Assembly: GCA_947498125.1 (NCBI GenBank)
Contig: CANMJH010000001.1
Location: 868,001 to 932,000 of the forward strand
Source of the DNA: an uncultured Nioella sp.
GTDB lineage: Bacteria; Pseudomonadota; Alphaproteobacteria; Rhodobacterales; Rhodobacteraceae
DNA length: 64,000 nt
Reading direction: 5' to 3'
Part shown: piece by piece, positions 55,972-64,000 of the stretch
Position numbering within the stretch: position 1 is the stretch's first letter
Layout: each line of letters begins with the position of its first letter
Notes under the pieces: model-generated
What the model saw: the letters and a program-made list of their open reading frames with translations, nothing else
Database searches by the model: none
Told to the model about the DNA's origin: nothing
Position numbers and translations under genes: made by a program

Positions 55972-57093
55972 GTGGGCCGTTACGACCGGTATATCCTGTC
56001 ACAGCTCTTGGTGCTTTTCAGCTTTTTCAGCATCGTTTTGGTTTCCGTCTATTGGGTGAACCGCGCGGTTGGTCTTTTCGACACGCTAATCTCAGACGGC
56101 CAAAATCTTCGTGTTTTCCTAGAGTTTTCAGCGCTTTCCCTGCCGCAGATCATTGTTTTGGTTCTGCCAGTATCGGCGTTTGTTGCCGCGATCTATGTCA
56201 CGAACAGGATGATTTCTGAGTCCGAACTGGTTGTCATGCAAACGGCTGGATGCTCATCCCTTAGGCTGTTGCGACCGGTTTGGGCATTCGGTGTCATCGT
56301 CGCAATTTTGGTTGCGATTCTCGCCCATTACCTCGTTCCGGTGGCACGCGGGCAATTCATGGATCGATCAAGTGAAGTGGCTCAGGATCTGACCGGCAGA
56401 TTCTTGCGCGAAGGCGAATTTCTTCATCCGACCGATGACATCACTGTCTACATCCGCGAGATCACCGAATTGGGCGAATTTCGGGATGTGTTTTTGCAAG
56501 ACCGGTCCGAGCCGGGAACAGAGACCACCTATACAGCACGTCGCGCGCTTTTGGTTTCGACCGAGGAAGGCCCGCGATTGGTGATGTTTGATGGCGTGGC
56601 ACAAACGGTGCAATTGCCGTCGCAACGCATGTCGATTGTTGAATTTGATGATTTCACTTTCGACATTGCCGGGTTGATTGAGGGCGGCGGCGCCCGCGTT
56701 CCGCATATTCGAGAGCTTTCGACGCTGGTTCTTTTGACCGCGCCCGCCGAATTTGCCGACGGCATCGGGTCAAGCCTTGCCGCCTTTCGATTTGAAGGAC
56801 ATGACCGCATCGCCCGTCCCTTCTTTGCGCTGTTTGTGCCGATCATCGCAGCCGCCACGTTGATGCTTGGCGCGTTCTCTCGGTTTGGCATATGGCCGCA
56901 GATCATCATCGCTATTCTTTTGGTCGTGCCGCTGCAAATGGCGTGGAACGCTGCTGAAAGCATTGGCTCTCGCCAAGATGGCATGGCGCATCTGGCGTAT
57001 ATTCAACCCGTTTTATCTGCGCTGATTGCGGGAGCGGTGATGTACCTATCCATGCGCGGACACCGGCGAAAACGGCAGGTGAGCGCGGCATGA
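55972..57093 (+). CDS. lptF: LPS export permease LptF
   Basis: 373 residues from a GTG at 55972, preceded by GGGGGAG 4-5 bases away; an ATG at 55894 is in frame but the extra residues are not family-like. About six helices and a periplasmic jellyroll. It starts with GRYDRYILSQLLVLFSFFSI, and has SESELVVMQTAGCSSLRLLR. With LptG and LptB it pulls lipopolysaccharide out of the inner membrane. Its end overlaps lptG by 4 bases. Confidence 0.92.
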   Translation: MGRYDRYILSQLLVLFSFFSIVLVSVYWVNRAVGLFDTLISDGQNLRVFLEFSALSLPQIIVLVLPVSAFVAAIYVTNRMISESELVVMQTAGCSSLRLLRPVWAFGVIVAILVAILAHYLVPVARGQFMDRSSEVAQDLTGRFLREGEFLHPTDDITVYIREITELGEFRDVFLQDRSEPGTETTYTARRALLVSTEEGPRLVMFDGVAQTVQLPSQRMSIVEFDDFTFDIAGLIEGGGARVPHIRELSTLVLLTAPAEFADGIGSSLAAFRFEGHDRIARPFFALFVPIIAAATLMLGAFSRFGIWPQIIIAILLVVPLQMAWNAAESIGSRQDGMAHLAYIQPVLSALIAGAVMYLSMRGHRRKRQVSAA

Positions 57094-58184
57094 CACTACA
57101 CCTTTATATAGCGCGCCGCTTTTTGTTGGCCTTCCTGATGGTTCTTGCGATCTTTATTGCCATTCTCTTGCCGATTGATCTGGCCGAGCAGTTGCGCGCA
57201 ATCGGCCAGCCGGATGCAGGGTTAAGCGCCGCATTCCAGCTTGCGATTTTAAACTTGCCGGGCGCTTTGTACCGGATGCTGCCGCTTTTTATTATTTTGG
57301 CGACGCTTGTCTTATTCTTGCAACTTGCCCGCACCTCCGAACTTGTCGTGGTGCGCGCATCGGGCCGGTCGGCGCTAAAATCTTCGATGTCGCCTGTCGT
57401 TGTGTCTGTCTTGATCGGGCTTTTGGGGCTCTTGGTCATTAACCCCATCGTGGCCGCGACCGAGCGCCAATACGAGCTGACAATTTCGCGGTTCCAAACC
57501 GGCGAAGAACGCACGCTATCGGTGTCAGGCGAGGGCATTTGGTTGCGGCAGGGCAATCAATTTGGCCAGACCGTGATCCGCGCAGCGCGGGCTAATTCCG
57601 ATGGCACGTCGCTAAGTGAGGCCAGTTTTTTCGTCTTTGACGCGAACGGGATTGCACAAAGTCGGGTTGATGCCGACACAGCAGTGCTCGGCGATGGAGC
57701 ATGGGATCTGACCAATGCAAAGCTGTGGCCATTGGATGAGACCAATCCAGAAGCGTCAGCCAGTCTGCACGAGACATTTTCCTTGCCCTCATCGCTGACC
57801 CGCGAACAAATCCGGGATAGCTTTGGACGTCCATCAACAGTGCCCATCTATGAGCTGCCAACCTTTATCTCGCAAATGCGCGCTGCAGGCTTTGCGGCGC
57901 TGCAACACCGGGTCTGGCTGATGACCGAACTTGCGAACCCGGCGCTTTTGGCGGCGATGGTCCTGATTGCGGCCAGTTTTACAATGCGTCACACCCGTTT
58001 TGGGAAAACCGGCGTGATGGTGCTCTTTGCGCTGCTATTGGGCTTTGGACTGTTCTTTTTGCGCAACTTCGCGCAGGTCTTGGGAGAAACCGGCCAATTG
58101 CCGGTCGCCGTCGCGGCATGGGCTCCGCCCCTGTCTGCGATCTTATTGTCACTGGCTTTTTTGCTGCATACGGAGGATGGCTAA
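57090..58184 (+). CDS. lptG: LPS export permease LptG
   Basis: 364 residues, partner of LptF in the LPS-extracting ABC transporter. N-terminal helices from LHLYIARRFLLAFLMVLAIF, the block TSELVVVRASGRSALKS, a periplasmic domain, and C-terminal helices ending LLSLAFLLHTEDG. The TAA stop shares one base with the lptD ATG. ATPase LptB is not in this operon, as usual. Confidence 0.92.
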   Translation: MTLHLYIARRFLLAFLMVLAIFIAILLPIDLAEQLRAIGQPDAGLSAAFQLAILNLPGALYRMLPLFIILATLVLFLQLARTSELVVVRASGRSALKSSMSPVVVSVLIGLLGLLVINPIVAATERQYELTISRFQTGEERTLSVSGEGIWLRQGNQFGQTVIRAARANSDGTSLSEASFFVFDANGIAQSRVDADTAVLGDGAWDLTNAKLWPLDETNPEASASLHETFSLPSSLTREQIRDSFGRPSTVPIYELPTFISQMRAAGFAALQHRVWLMTELANPALLAAMVLIAASFTMRHTRFGKTGVMVLFALLLGFGLFFLRNFAQVLGETGQLPVAVAAWAPPLSAILLSLAFLLHTEDG

Positions 58185-60310
58185 TGCGATTATTACCCCT
58201 CCTGTTGATATGCGCATCCCTGATCCTTGGCCCCGGCGCCTTTGCGCAAACGGTGCCTGCGACGTTGATCGCGGACAATATCCGGTTCACCCGCGCTTCA
58301 AATTCCGTGACGGCCAGCGGCAATATCGAGGTCTTTTATAACGGCTCGATTTTGAGGGCGACATCAATCGACTATGATGGTGCAAATGACCAGCTGAACG
58401 TGGAAGGCCCTTTAACGCTGCTGCAAGCCAATGGTGATAGCGTGGTCTACGCAGAATTCGCGCAGCTTTCTGGCGATCTGCAAAATGGCGTTTTGCAATC
58501 GGCGCGGATGGTGTTGGATCAGCAGTTGCAAATTGCGGCGACCCAGATCAATCGCGTTGATGGCCGGTACACGCAGCTTTATCAAACCGTTGCCTCATCC
58601 TGTGAGGTTTGCGCCGAAAATCCGGTTCCGCTTTGGCAAATCCGCGCGCGGCGCATCATTCATGATCAAGAAGAGCGTCAGCTCTATTTCGAAGAGGCGC
58701 AGTTCCGTGCGCTTGGCGTGCCGATTGCCTATTTCCCGCGACTGCGCCTTCCGGATCCAACGCTTGAACGTGCATCTGGTTTTCTTGCGCCAGAAATCCG
58801 GTCAAATGACGAGATCGGGACCGGCATTCGCATGCCCTATTTCATTGCCATGGGCGATCACACTGATCTGACGATTGCCCCCTACCTGTCCTTTGGCGAA
58901 AGCCAAACCATCGAGGCGCGGTTCCGCCGCGCCTTCCGCAACGGTTTTGTCGAAGTGAACAGTGCAATAAGCTGGGACAACCTGACCGAGGCGTCGAACC
59001 GGTCCTATGTTTTTGCCGAAGGCTGGTTCGATTTGCCCCGCGATTTCGTACTTGAGTTTGACTATCAAACAGTTTCGGATCCGGCCTATCTGCTAAGCTA
59101 CGACTATTCAGATGAAGATACGTTGGAAAGCCAGATCAATATTAGCCGTGCCCGGCGGGATGAATATATTGAACTTGGCATCAGCCGTTACCGGTCGCTG
59201 CGAGATGGCGACAATAACTATACCTTACCGACACTCATGACCGATGCCGAGATTACCCGGCGCTATGATCCGGCATGGATCGGCGGGATCGCCACACTTG
59301 GCCTGTCGACTCATAGCCATTACCGCCGATCCTCGGCCGATATTGATGGCCGCGATGTTGCACGCATCAGTGCCGAGGCAAATTGGCGGCGCGATTGGGT
59401 TTTGCCCGCCGGTTTTCTGGCGGCAGTCGAACTGCAATGGCAGGGCGATGCCTATTACATTCAGGAAGACAGCAGTTTTGACGATGTTGAAACGCGCTCG
59501 ACGCCATTTGTGTCGACAGAACTGCGGTGGCCCCTGATCCGCGCCGGACAAGGCGGCGCGACGCATCTGCTTGAACCGATTGTGCAATTTGCATGGGCCC
59601 CGAACTCGCAAAACGCGGTTCCAAATGAAGACAGCCTTGTCGTTGAATTTGATGAGGGCAATCTTTTGTCTCTCAACCGCTTTCCCGGGCGCGACGGCCA
59701 CGAGCTTGGCCCACGTCTTGCCTTTGGGCTGTCCTATACTCGAGAAGATCCGCTTGGCTGGTCCTATGGGTTTACGGTTGGGCGGGTCTACCGCCAGGAT
59801 GACTTAAGCCAGTTCACCCAAGGCTCTGGCCTTGATGGGGCGGTGTCCGACTGGCTATTGGCCGCACATATTGATGCGGGGTCTGGCCTGTCCATTGTAA
59901 ACCGGGCCCTCTTTAGCGACAGTTTCAACGTCACCTCCAACGAGCTTGCCGTGAATTGGGAAAATGACCAATTGGATTTGTCCTCATCCCTGACTTGGTT
60001 GCAGGCGGACCCGGCGGAAAACAGACCAGATGACATGGCTGAATGGGCGATGGATGCAAGCTATGATTTCGACAACGCATGGGGCGCATCAGTGGATTGG
60101 CGCTATGATTTTGAAGCGAATGAGCCAACCGAGGCCGGATTGGCCGTATCTTATGCGACGGAATGCGTCGATGTTGAGTTTTCCCTCTCGCGTCGCTTTA
60201 CCAGCTCGGCTACGTTAAACGCAGCCACGGATTTTGGTTTTACGATTGCTTTGAATGGTTTTGGCGCCACCCGCGACGGACGCAGCTATGACCGTACGTG
60301 TCAGAACTAG
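58184..60310 (+). CDS. lptD: LPS-assembly protein LptD
   Basis: Outer-membrane barrel that inserts LPS into the outer leaflet. 708 residues from the ATG at 58184 (TAATG overlap with lptG). Signal peptide MRLLPLLLICASLILGPGA, then the N-terminal OstA-like periplasmic domain (IRFTRASNSVTASGNIEVFY), then the long barrel. Cysteines at CEVC, ATECV and RTCQN could form the usual disulfides. It sits in the conserved lptFG-lptD-surA-pdxA-rsmA order. Confidence 0.93.
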   Translation: MRLLPLLLICASLILGPGAFAQTVPATLIADNIRFTRASNSVTASGNIEVFYNGSILRATSIDYDGANDQLNVEGPLTLLQANGDSVVYAEFAQLSGDLQNGVLQSARMVLDQQLQIAATQINRVDGRYTQLYQTVASSCEVCAENPVPLWQIRARRIIHDQEERQLYFEEAQFRALGVPIAYFPRLRLPDPTLERASGFLAPEIRSNDEIGTGIRMPYFIAMGDHTDLTIAPYLSFGESQTIEARFRRAFRNGFVEVNSAISWDNLTEASNRSYVFAEGWFDLPRDFVLEFDYQTVSDPAYLLSYDYSDEDTLESQINISRARRDEYIELGISRYRSLRDGDNNYTLPTLMTDAEITRRYDPAWIGGIATLGLSTHSHYRRSSADIDGRDVARISAEANWRRDWVLPAGFLAAVELQWQGDAYYIQEDSSFDDVETRSTPFVSTELRWPLIRAGQGGATHLLEPIVQFAWAPNSQNAVPNEDSLVVEFDEGNLLSLNRFPGRDGHELGPRLAFGLSYTREDPLGWSYGFTVGRVYRQDDLSQFTQGSGLDGAVSDWLLAAHIDAGSGLSIVNRALFSDSFNVTSNELAVNWENDQLDLSSSLTWLQADPAENRPDDMAEWAMDASYDFDNAWGASVDWRYDFEANEPTEAGLAVSYATECVDVEFSLSRRFTSSATLNAATDFGFTIALNGFGATRDGRSYDRTCQN

Positions 60311-60331
60311 ATCAGAAGGCCGACCCGAAGA

Positions 60332-61576
60332 ATGACGGATAAAAGACAAATGATTGCACGCCGCCTCAGCTCAGCCCTATTCAAACTGGCCGCATCTGCC
60401 GCGTTTTCCATGGCTGTCGCCTTGCCCCTCGCCGCGCAAAGCCCGTTTTCGGCGGCGGTGTCGGTCAATGACCGGATCGTAACCTATTACGAGATAGAAC
60501 AGCGTGCGCAGTTCATGCAGCTTTTGAACGCGCCCGGCGATTTGATGGAAGTCGCCCGCGAAAATCTGGTCAATGAGCGGCTGCAAATGCAGGCTGGTAT
60601 CTCGTTAGGGCTGTTGCCCTCTGCCGAGGAAATCGAAGAGGGCATGGTCGAATTTGCAGGCCGGGCAAATATGGATGTCGACCAATTCGTCGCCGCTTTG
60701 CAAAACGAAGGCATCGCGCCTGAAACTTTCCGCGACTTTGTTGGCGCAGGCCTGACGTGGCGAAACGTTGTGCGCGCCCGGTTTGGGCCGCGTGCACAGG
60801 TTACCGAGGATGAGATCGATCGCGCCCTGACCCTATCGGCCAGCGAAGATGGCGCACAGATCAATATCGCAGAACTTGTCATTCCGCTGCGTGGAAATGA
60901 TCCTGACGAAGTTCGGACCTTGATCACCGAGCTTTCTGACAGCACCGACGGCTCGATCGGTGGATTTGCGTCAGCGGCACGTCAGTATTCCGCAGCACCC
61001 ACTTCTCGAAATGGCGGCGGACTTGGATGGCGGCCATTGGGCAGCCTTCCCCCACAATTGCGCGCTCTTTTGTTGCCGCTGGAAATTGGCGGCGTCACGG
61101 AACCCGTTCCCCTTGGCGAAGCAATTGGCATTTTTCAACTCCGCGGGCTTGAGGAAACGGGTTTTGTCACACCGGAACTGACCGCTATTGAATATGCAGA
61201 AGTCCTGATCCCCGGCGGGCAAAGCAGCGCCGCCTTGGACGAAGCCGAAAATTTGCGCAATCAGCTTGATACATGCGACGACCTTTATGGTGTCCGCCCG
61301 GGCGGGTTTGAGATCCGCGCATTGCAAATTGCCGAAGTCCCAGACGATGTGTCAATCGAGCTCGCGCGGCTTGATGCTGGTGAGGTATCAACCAACCTGA
61401 CGCGCGCAAATGGCACGCAGATGTTGTTCCTGATGCTTTGTGGCCGGTCGAATGAACTCCCAGAAGGTGCCCGCGAAGAGACGCGCCAAGCATTGTTCCA
61501 GCAGCGTCTTGCAAGTTACGCCAACGGCTACCTCGCAGAACTGCACGCCGACGCGATCATCGAAGAGAACCCATGA
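60332..61576 (+). CDS. surA: periplasmic chaperone / peptidylprolyl isomerase SurA
   Basis: 414 residues with a signal peptide ending near LPLAAQ, then the chaperone N-domain AAVSVNDRIVTYYEIEQRAQ and a PPIase (parvulin) domain with FASAARQYSAAPTSRNGGGL and a block near LGEAIGIFQLRGLEE. It helps outer-membrane proteins such as LptD fold. It follows lptD by 21 bases and overlaps pdxA by 4 bases. Confidence 0.9.
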   Translation: MTDKRQMIARRLSSALFKLAASAAFSMAVALPLAAQSPFSAAVSVNDRIVTYYEIEQRAQFMQLLNAPGDLMEVARENLVNERLQMQAGISLGLLPSAEEIEEGMVEFAGRANMDVDQFVAALQNEGIAPETFRDFVGAGLTWRNVVRARFGPRAQVTEDEIDRALTLSASEDGAQINIAELVIPLRGNDPDEVRTLITELSDSTDGSIGGFASAARQYSAAPTSRNGGGLGWRPLGSLPPQLRALLLPLEIGGVTEPVPLGEAIGIFQLRGLEETGFVTPELTAIEYAEVLIPGGQSSAALDEAENLRNQLDTCDDLYGVRPGGFEIRALQIAEVPDDVSIELARLDAGEVSTNLTRANGTQMLFLMLCGRSNELPEGAREETRQALFQQRLASYANGYLAELHADAIIEENP

Positions 61577-62559
61577 CACCCATCGCCGTGACCTGCGGTG
61601 AGCCCGCAGGCGTTGGCCCCGAAATCATCGTCAAAGCCCGCCGCGCTTTAGGCACCACCCTGCCCTTTTTTGTAATCGGCGATCCGCGCCACTTTGCCGG
61701 GTTCGGCATGGATATCGCCGAGCTGTCTGCCCCCTCGGACGCGTCAGAGGTTGAAGCCTATACATTGCCGGTTTTGCCACATGCGTTTTCAGGCTCTAGG
61801 GCTTGCGGCACACCTGATCCGGCCAATGCGCAAGCTGTTATCGATGTCATCGCGCGCGCCGTATCGCTGACGCAAAGCGGCGAAGCCTCGGCGGTTTGCA
61901 CAGCCCCTATTCACAAAAAGGCGCTGATAGATGGCGCCGGTTTTGCCTATCCCGGCCATACCGAATTTCTGGCCCATCTTGGCGGGAAAAGCCGTGTTGT
62001 CATGATGCTTGCCTCGGACGCGCTCAAAGTCGTTCCGACAACAATCCATATCGCGGTTGACGCGGTTCCAGCGGCCCTAACGGCGGATCTTTTGGCGGAA
62101 ACCATCGAGATAACACAGGCCGCGCTGATCCGAGATTTTGGCGTCCCCGCCCCGCGTCTGGCCGTCGCTGGCCTTAATCCTCACGCGGGCGAAGGTGGCG
62201 CGATGGGCACAGAAGAGATCGAACTTATCGCGCCTGTTCTTGAGGCTCTTCGCGCCAAAGGGTTTGATATTGACGGGCCGCGATCAGCCGACACGATGTT
62301 TCATGATCGTGCCCGCGCTGGATATGACGCAGCCATTTGCATGTATCACGATCAGGCGCTGATCCCCATTAAGACGCTGGATTTTGACCGGGGCGTAAAT
62401 GTTACGCTTGGCCTGCCCTTTATCAGAACCTCGCCTGATCATGGCACCGCCTTGGACATTGCCGGGCAAGGAATTGCCAGCGCAACCAGCATGATTGCAG
62501 CGCTTGAAATGGCCGCGAAAATGGCCACGAACCGAGGGGCATTTCATGGCCGCGATTGA
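61573..62559 (+). CDS. pdxA: 4-hydroxythreonine-4-phosphate dehydrogenase PdxA
   Basis: 328 residues, pyridoxal phosphate biosynthesis. It begins [20 protein letters not shown]. The metal histidines are in [11 protein letters not shown] and [12 protein letters not shown], and the substrate side in [16 protein letters not shown], all diagnostic. It overlaps rsmA by 14 bases at its 3' end. Position between surA and rsmA matches other proteobacteria. Confidence 0.95.
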   Translation: MTPIAVTCGEPAGVGPEIIVKARRALGTTLPFFVIGDPRHFAGFGMDIAELSAPSDASEVEAYTLPVLPHAFSGSRACGTPDPANAQAVIDVIARAVSLTQSGEASAVCTAPIHKKALIDGAGFAYPGHTEFLAHLGGKSRVVMMLASDALKVVPTTIHIAVDAVPAALTADLLAETIEITQAALIRDFGVPAPRLAVAGLNPHAGEGGAMGTEEIELIAPVLEALRAKGFDIDGPRSADTMFHDRARAGYDAAICMYHDQALIPIKTLDFDRGVNVTLGLPFIRTSPDHGTALDIAGQGIASATSMIAALEMAAKMATNRGAFHGRD

Positions 62560-63388
62560 TAGCTTACCACCCTTGCGAGATGTGATTGCAACCCATGAGC
62601 TGAGCGCGAAAAAGGCGCTTGGGCAGAACTTCCTGCTTGATCTGAACTTAACCGCCAAGATTGCACGCTCTGCCGGGACGCTTACCGGTTCAGATATTCT
62701 GGAGGTTGGACCCGGCCCCGGCGGGCTGACGCGCGGCTTATTGGCCGAAGGCGCGCGCCGGGTGGTCGCGATTGAAAAAGACCCGCGATGTTTGCCTGCA
62801 TTGGCAGAAATCTCTGCGGCTTACCCAGGCCAACTTGAGGTGCTCAATGATGACGCGCTCGAGGTTGACTGGGCTGCCCATCTGACTCCACCAATCAAGG
62901 TTGTTGCCAACCTGCCCTATAATGTCGGGACTGAATTGCTGGTGCGGTGGCTCACGCCAAAATCATGGCCGCCGCAATGGTCCAGCCTGACTTTGATGTT
63001 CCAAAAAGAGGTTGCCGAACGCATCGTGGCCAAGCCCGGCAGCAAAGCCTATGGCCGTCTGGCTGTGCTGGCGCAATGGCGCGCGGCGCCCCGCATTGTA
63101 TTGACCTTGCCGCCTGAGGCCTTCACCCCACCTCCCAAAATTCACTCGGCCGTTGTGCATATCGACGCGCTGGCCGAGCCGCGATTTGCGGCCGATCCCA
63201 AGACCTTGTCACATGTCGTTGCGACCGCCTTTAATCAGCGACGCAAAATGCTTCGTGCGGCCTTGAAACCGCTCGGCAAAGATATTGAAGATCGGATTGT
63301 TGCTGCGGGGCTAAAACCAACCGACCGGGCCGAACAGGTCCCGGTCGAAGGGTTTTGTGCCTTAGCCCGCGAAGTTGCCGCAAGCTAA
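62546..63388 (+). CDS. rsmA: 16S rRNA dimethyladenosine transferase RsmA (KsgA)
   Basis: Dimethylates two adenosines in helix 45 of 16S rRNA. About 280 residues from the ATG at 62546; an earlier in-frame ATG at 62495 lies inside pdxA. Motifs: [22 protein letters not shown] loop [19 protein letters not shown], catalytic [15 protein letters not shown], and [17 protein letters not shown] at the C-terminal domain. It ends the lpt-rsmA run. Confidence 0.95.
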   Translation: MAAIDSLPPLRDVIATHELSAKKALGQNFLLDLNLTAKIARSAGTLTGSDILEVGPGPGGLTRGLLAEGARRVVAIEKDPRCLPALAEISAAYPGQLEVLNDDALEVDWAAHLTPPIKVVANLPYNVGTELLVRWLTPKSWPPQWSSLTLMFQKEVAERIVAKPGSKAYGRLAVLAQWRAAPRIVLTLPPEAFTPPPKIHSAVVHIDALAEPRFAADPKTLSHVVATAFNQRRKMLRAALKPLGKDIEDRIVAAGLKPTDRAEQVPVEGFCALAREVAAS

Positions 63389-63399
63389 CACCATTTTGA

Positions 63400-63969
63400 T
63401 TACTCAGCGGCTTGCGTATCTTCGCTGCCGGCCTCTGGCGCTTCGCTCTTGGCGGTTTCGGCCGCTGGCTTACGCGGGGCACGGCGCGTGCGTGTACGCT
63501 TGGGTTTCGGCGCGGCTTCGGGCGTTTCCACTAAACCGCTATTGCTATCGGCACTGGTTTCAATTGGCTCGGAAAGACCCGGCTGATCGCCCGTTCCCGG
63601 CAGATCGCTTGCCACTTCTGGGGTTGCTTCGGCAGCAGCAGCGGCGGCGGCCTCTTCTTTGGCCTGACGCGCTTCGCGGGCCTGACGTTGCTGGGCTTCT
63701 TGTTCGGCGCGGCGCGCATCCTGCTCACGCTGCGCTTCGCCTAACAAACGGGTGTAATGTTCGGCATGCTGCTGAAAGTTTTCGGTCGCAACAGGATCAT
63801 TGGACAATTGCGCATCGCGCGCCAATTGATTGTATTTCTCAATGATTTGCTGCGGCGTGCCGCGCACTTTGCCCTCAGGGCCCGAGCTGTCAAAGACCCG
63901 GTTTACAATATTCCCAGAGGGACGGTTGCGGTTATTTTTGTTCCGCGAACGGTTTTTAGATGATCTCAT
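63400..63969 (-). CDS. DUF4167 domain protein
   Basis: 189 residues. The conserved N-terminus is RSSKNRSRNKNNRNRPSGNI followed by NRVFDSSGPEGKVRGTPQQI and NFQQHAEHYTRLL, the DUF4167 core common in Alphaproteobacteria. The rest is Glu/Ala/Arg-rich coiled or disordered and ends with a Lys/Arg-rich TRTRRAPRKPAAETAK. The basic ends suggest RNA or ribosome contact, but that is inference. It converges on rsmA with an 11 base gap. Confidence 0.85.
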   Translation of the reverse strand: MRSSKNRSRNKNNRNRPSGNIVNRVFDSSGPEGKVRGTPQQIIEKYNQLARDAQLSNDPVATENFQQHAEHYTRLLGEAQREQDARRAEQEAQQRQAREARQAKEEAAAAAAAEATPEVASDLPGTGDQPGLSEPIETSADSNSGLVETPEAAPKPKRTRTRRAPRKPAAETAKSEAPEAGSEDTQAAE

Positions 63970-64000
63970 AATCTTTTTTTCTATCCAGTTTTCCCGGGAC

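Overview
The window looks like chromosomal DNA of a marine Rhodobacteraceae (Roseobacter-group) alphaproteobacterium. The evidence is a dmdA-acuI locus for dimethylsulfoniopropionate (DMSP) use, a cfa-trgA-trgB-cysK tellurite-type locus of the kind described in Rhodobacter, a permuted two-piece alphaproteobacterial tmRNA gene with an ANDNRAP-type tag, a DUF4167 protein, and an lptFG-lptD-surA-pdxA-rsmA operon. Most of the window is ordinary, tightly packed chromosome with many ATGA or 1-8 base gene overlaps and several TTG/GTG starts. Long antisense open frames are common here and were treated as codon-bias shadows.

Layout. 1-4.6 kb: ccmE (cut by the window edge), murI, an acyltransferase, an M20 amidohydrolase, mazG and a YaiI/DUF188 protein. 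4.8-10.7 kb: a complete branched-chain amino-acid-type ABC transporter (binding protein, two ATPases, two permeases) with two small secreted four-cysteine proteins between ATPase and permease genes. 10.7-16.2 kb: dusA, a MarR regulator divergent from 4-hydroxyphenylpyruvate dioxygenase, a Rieske protein, an unknown membrane protein and alaX. 16.2-23.9 kb: a long minus-strand run phrB-cfa-trgA-trgB-cysK-mscS-like. 24-30.9 kb: a class V aminotransferase, a site-2 protease, then the run DUF2182-DUF1326-DinB-dmdA-acuI divergent from a GntR/FadR-type regulator, with a perfect inverted repeat between them.

30.9-44.2 kb is an exopolysaccharide locus: several glycosyltransferases, a flippase, a Wzy/ligase-like polymerase, an ExoY-like initiating phosphosugar transferase and a large secreted protein that looks like an esterase plus glycosidase plus RTX-like tail. 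Inside it lie a secreted tandem-LCCL protein and the two-piece ssrA gene. It is followed by about 0.9 kb of AT-rich non-coding DNA. 45-50 kb holds a CNNM/CorC protein, a MobA-like nucleotidyltransferase, an RTX-Hint protein, 1.1 kb of apparently non-coding DNA and a 34-residue small protein. 50.2-64 kb is housekeeping: ndk, ABC-F, marC, a membrane aspartic protease, pepA-holC, the LPS transport/assembly operon and a DUF4167 protein.

The most interesting parts are: (1) the metal/thiol-looking cassette DUF2182-DUF1326-DinB joined to dmdA-acuI under one likely operator; (2) the paired four-cysteine secreted proteins inside the ABC transporter operon; (3) the multidomain secreted enzyme and the tandem-LCCL protein in the polysaccharide locus; and (4) the ssrA gene inside that locus. 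All functions are read from sequence by eye; no database search was run.
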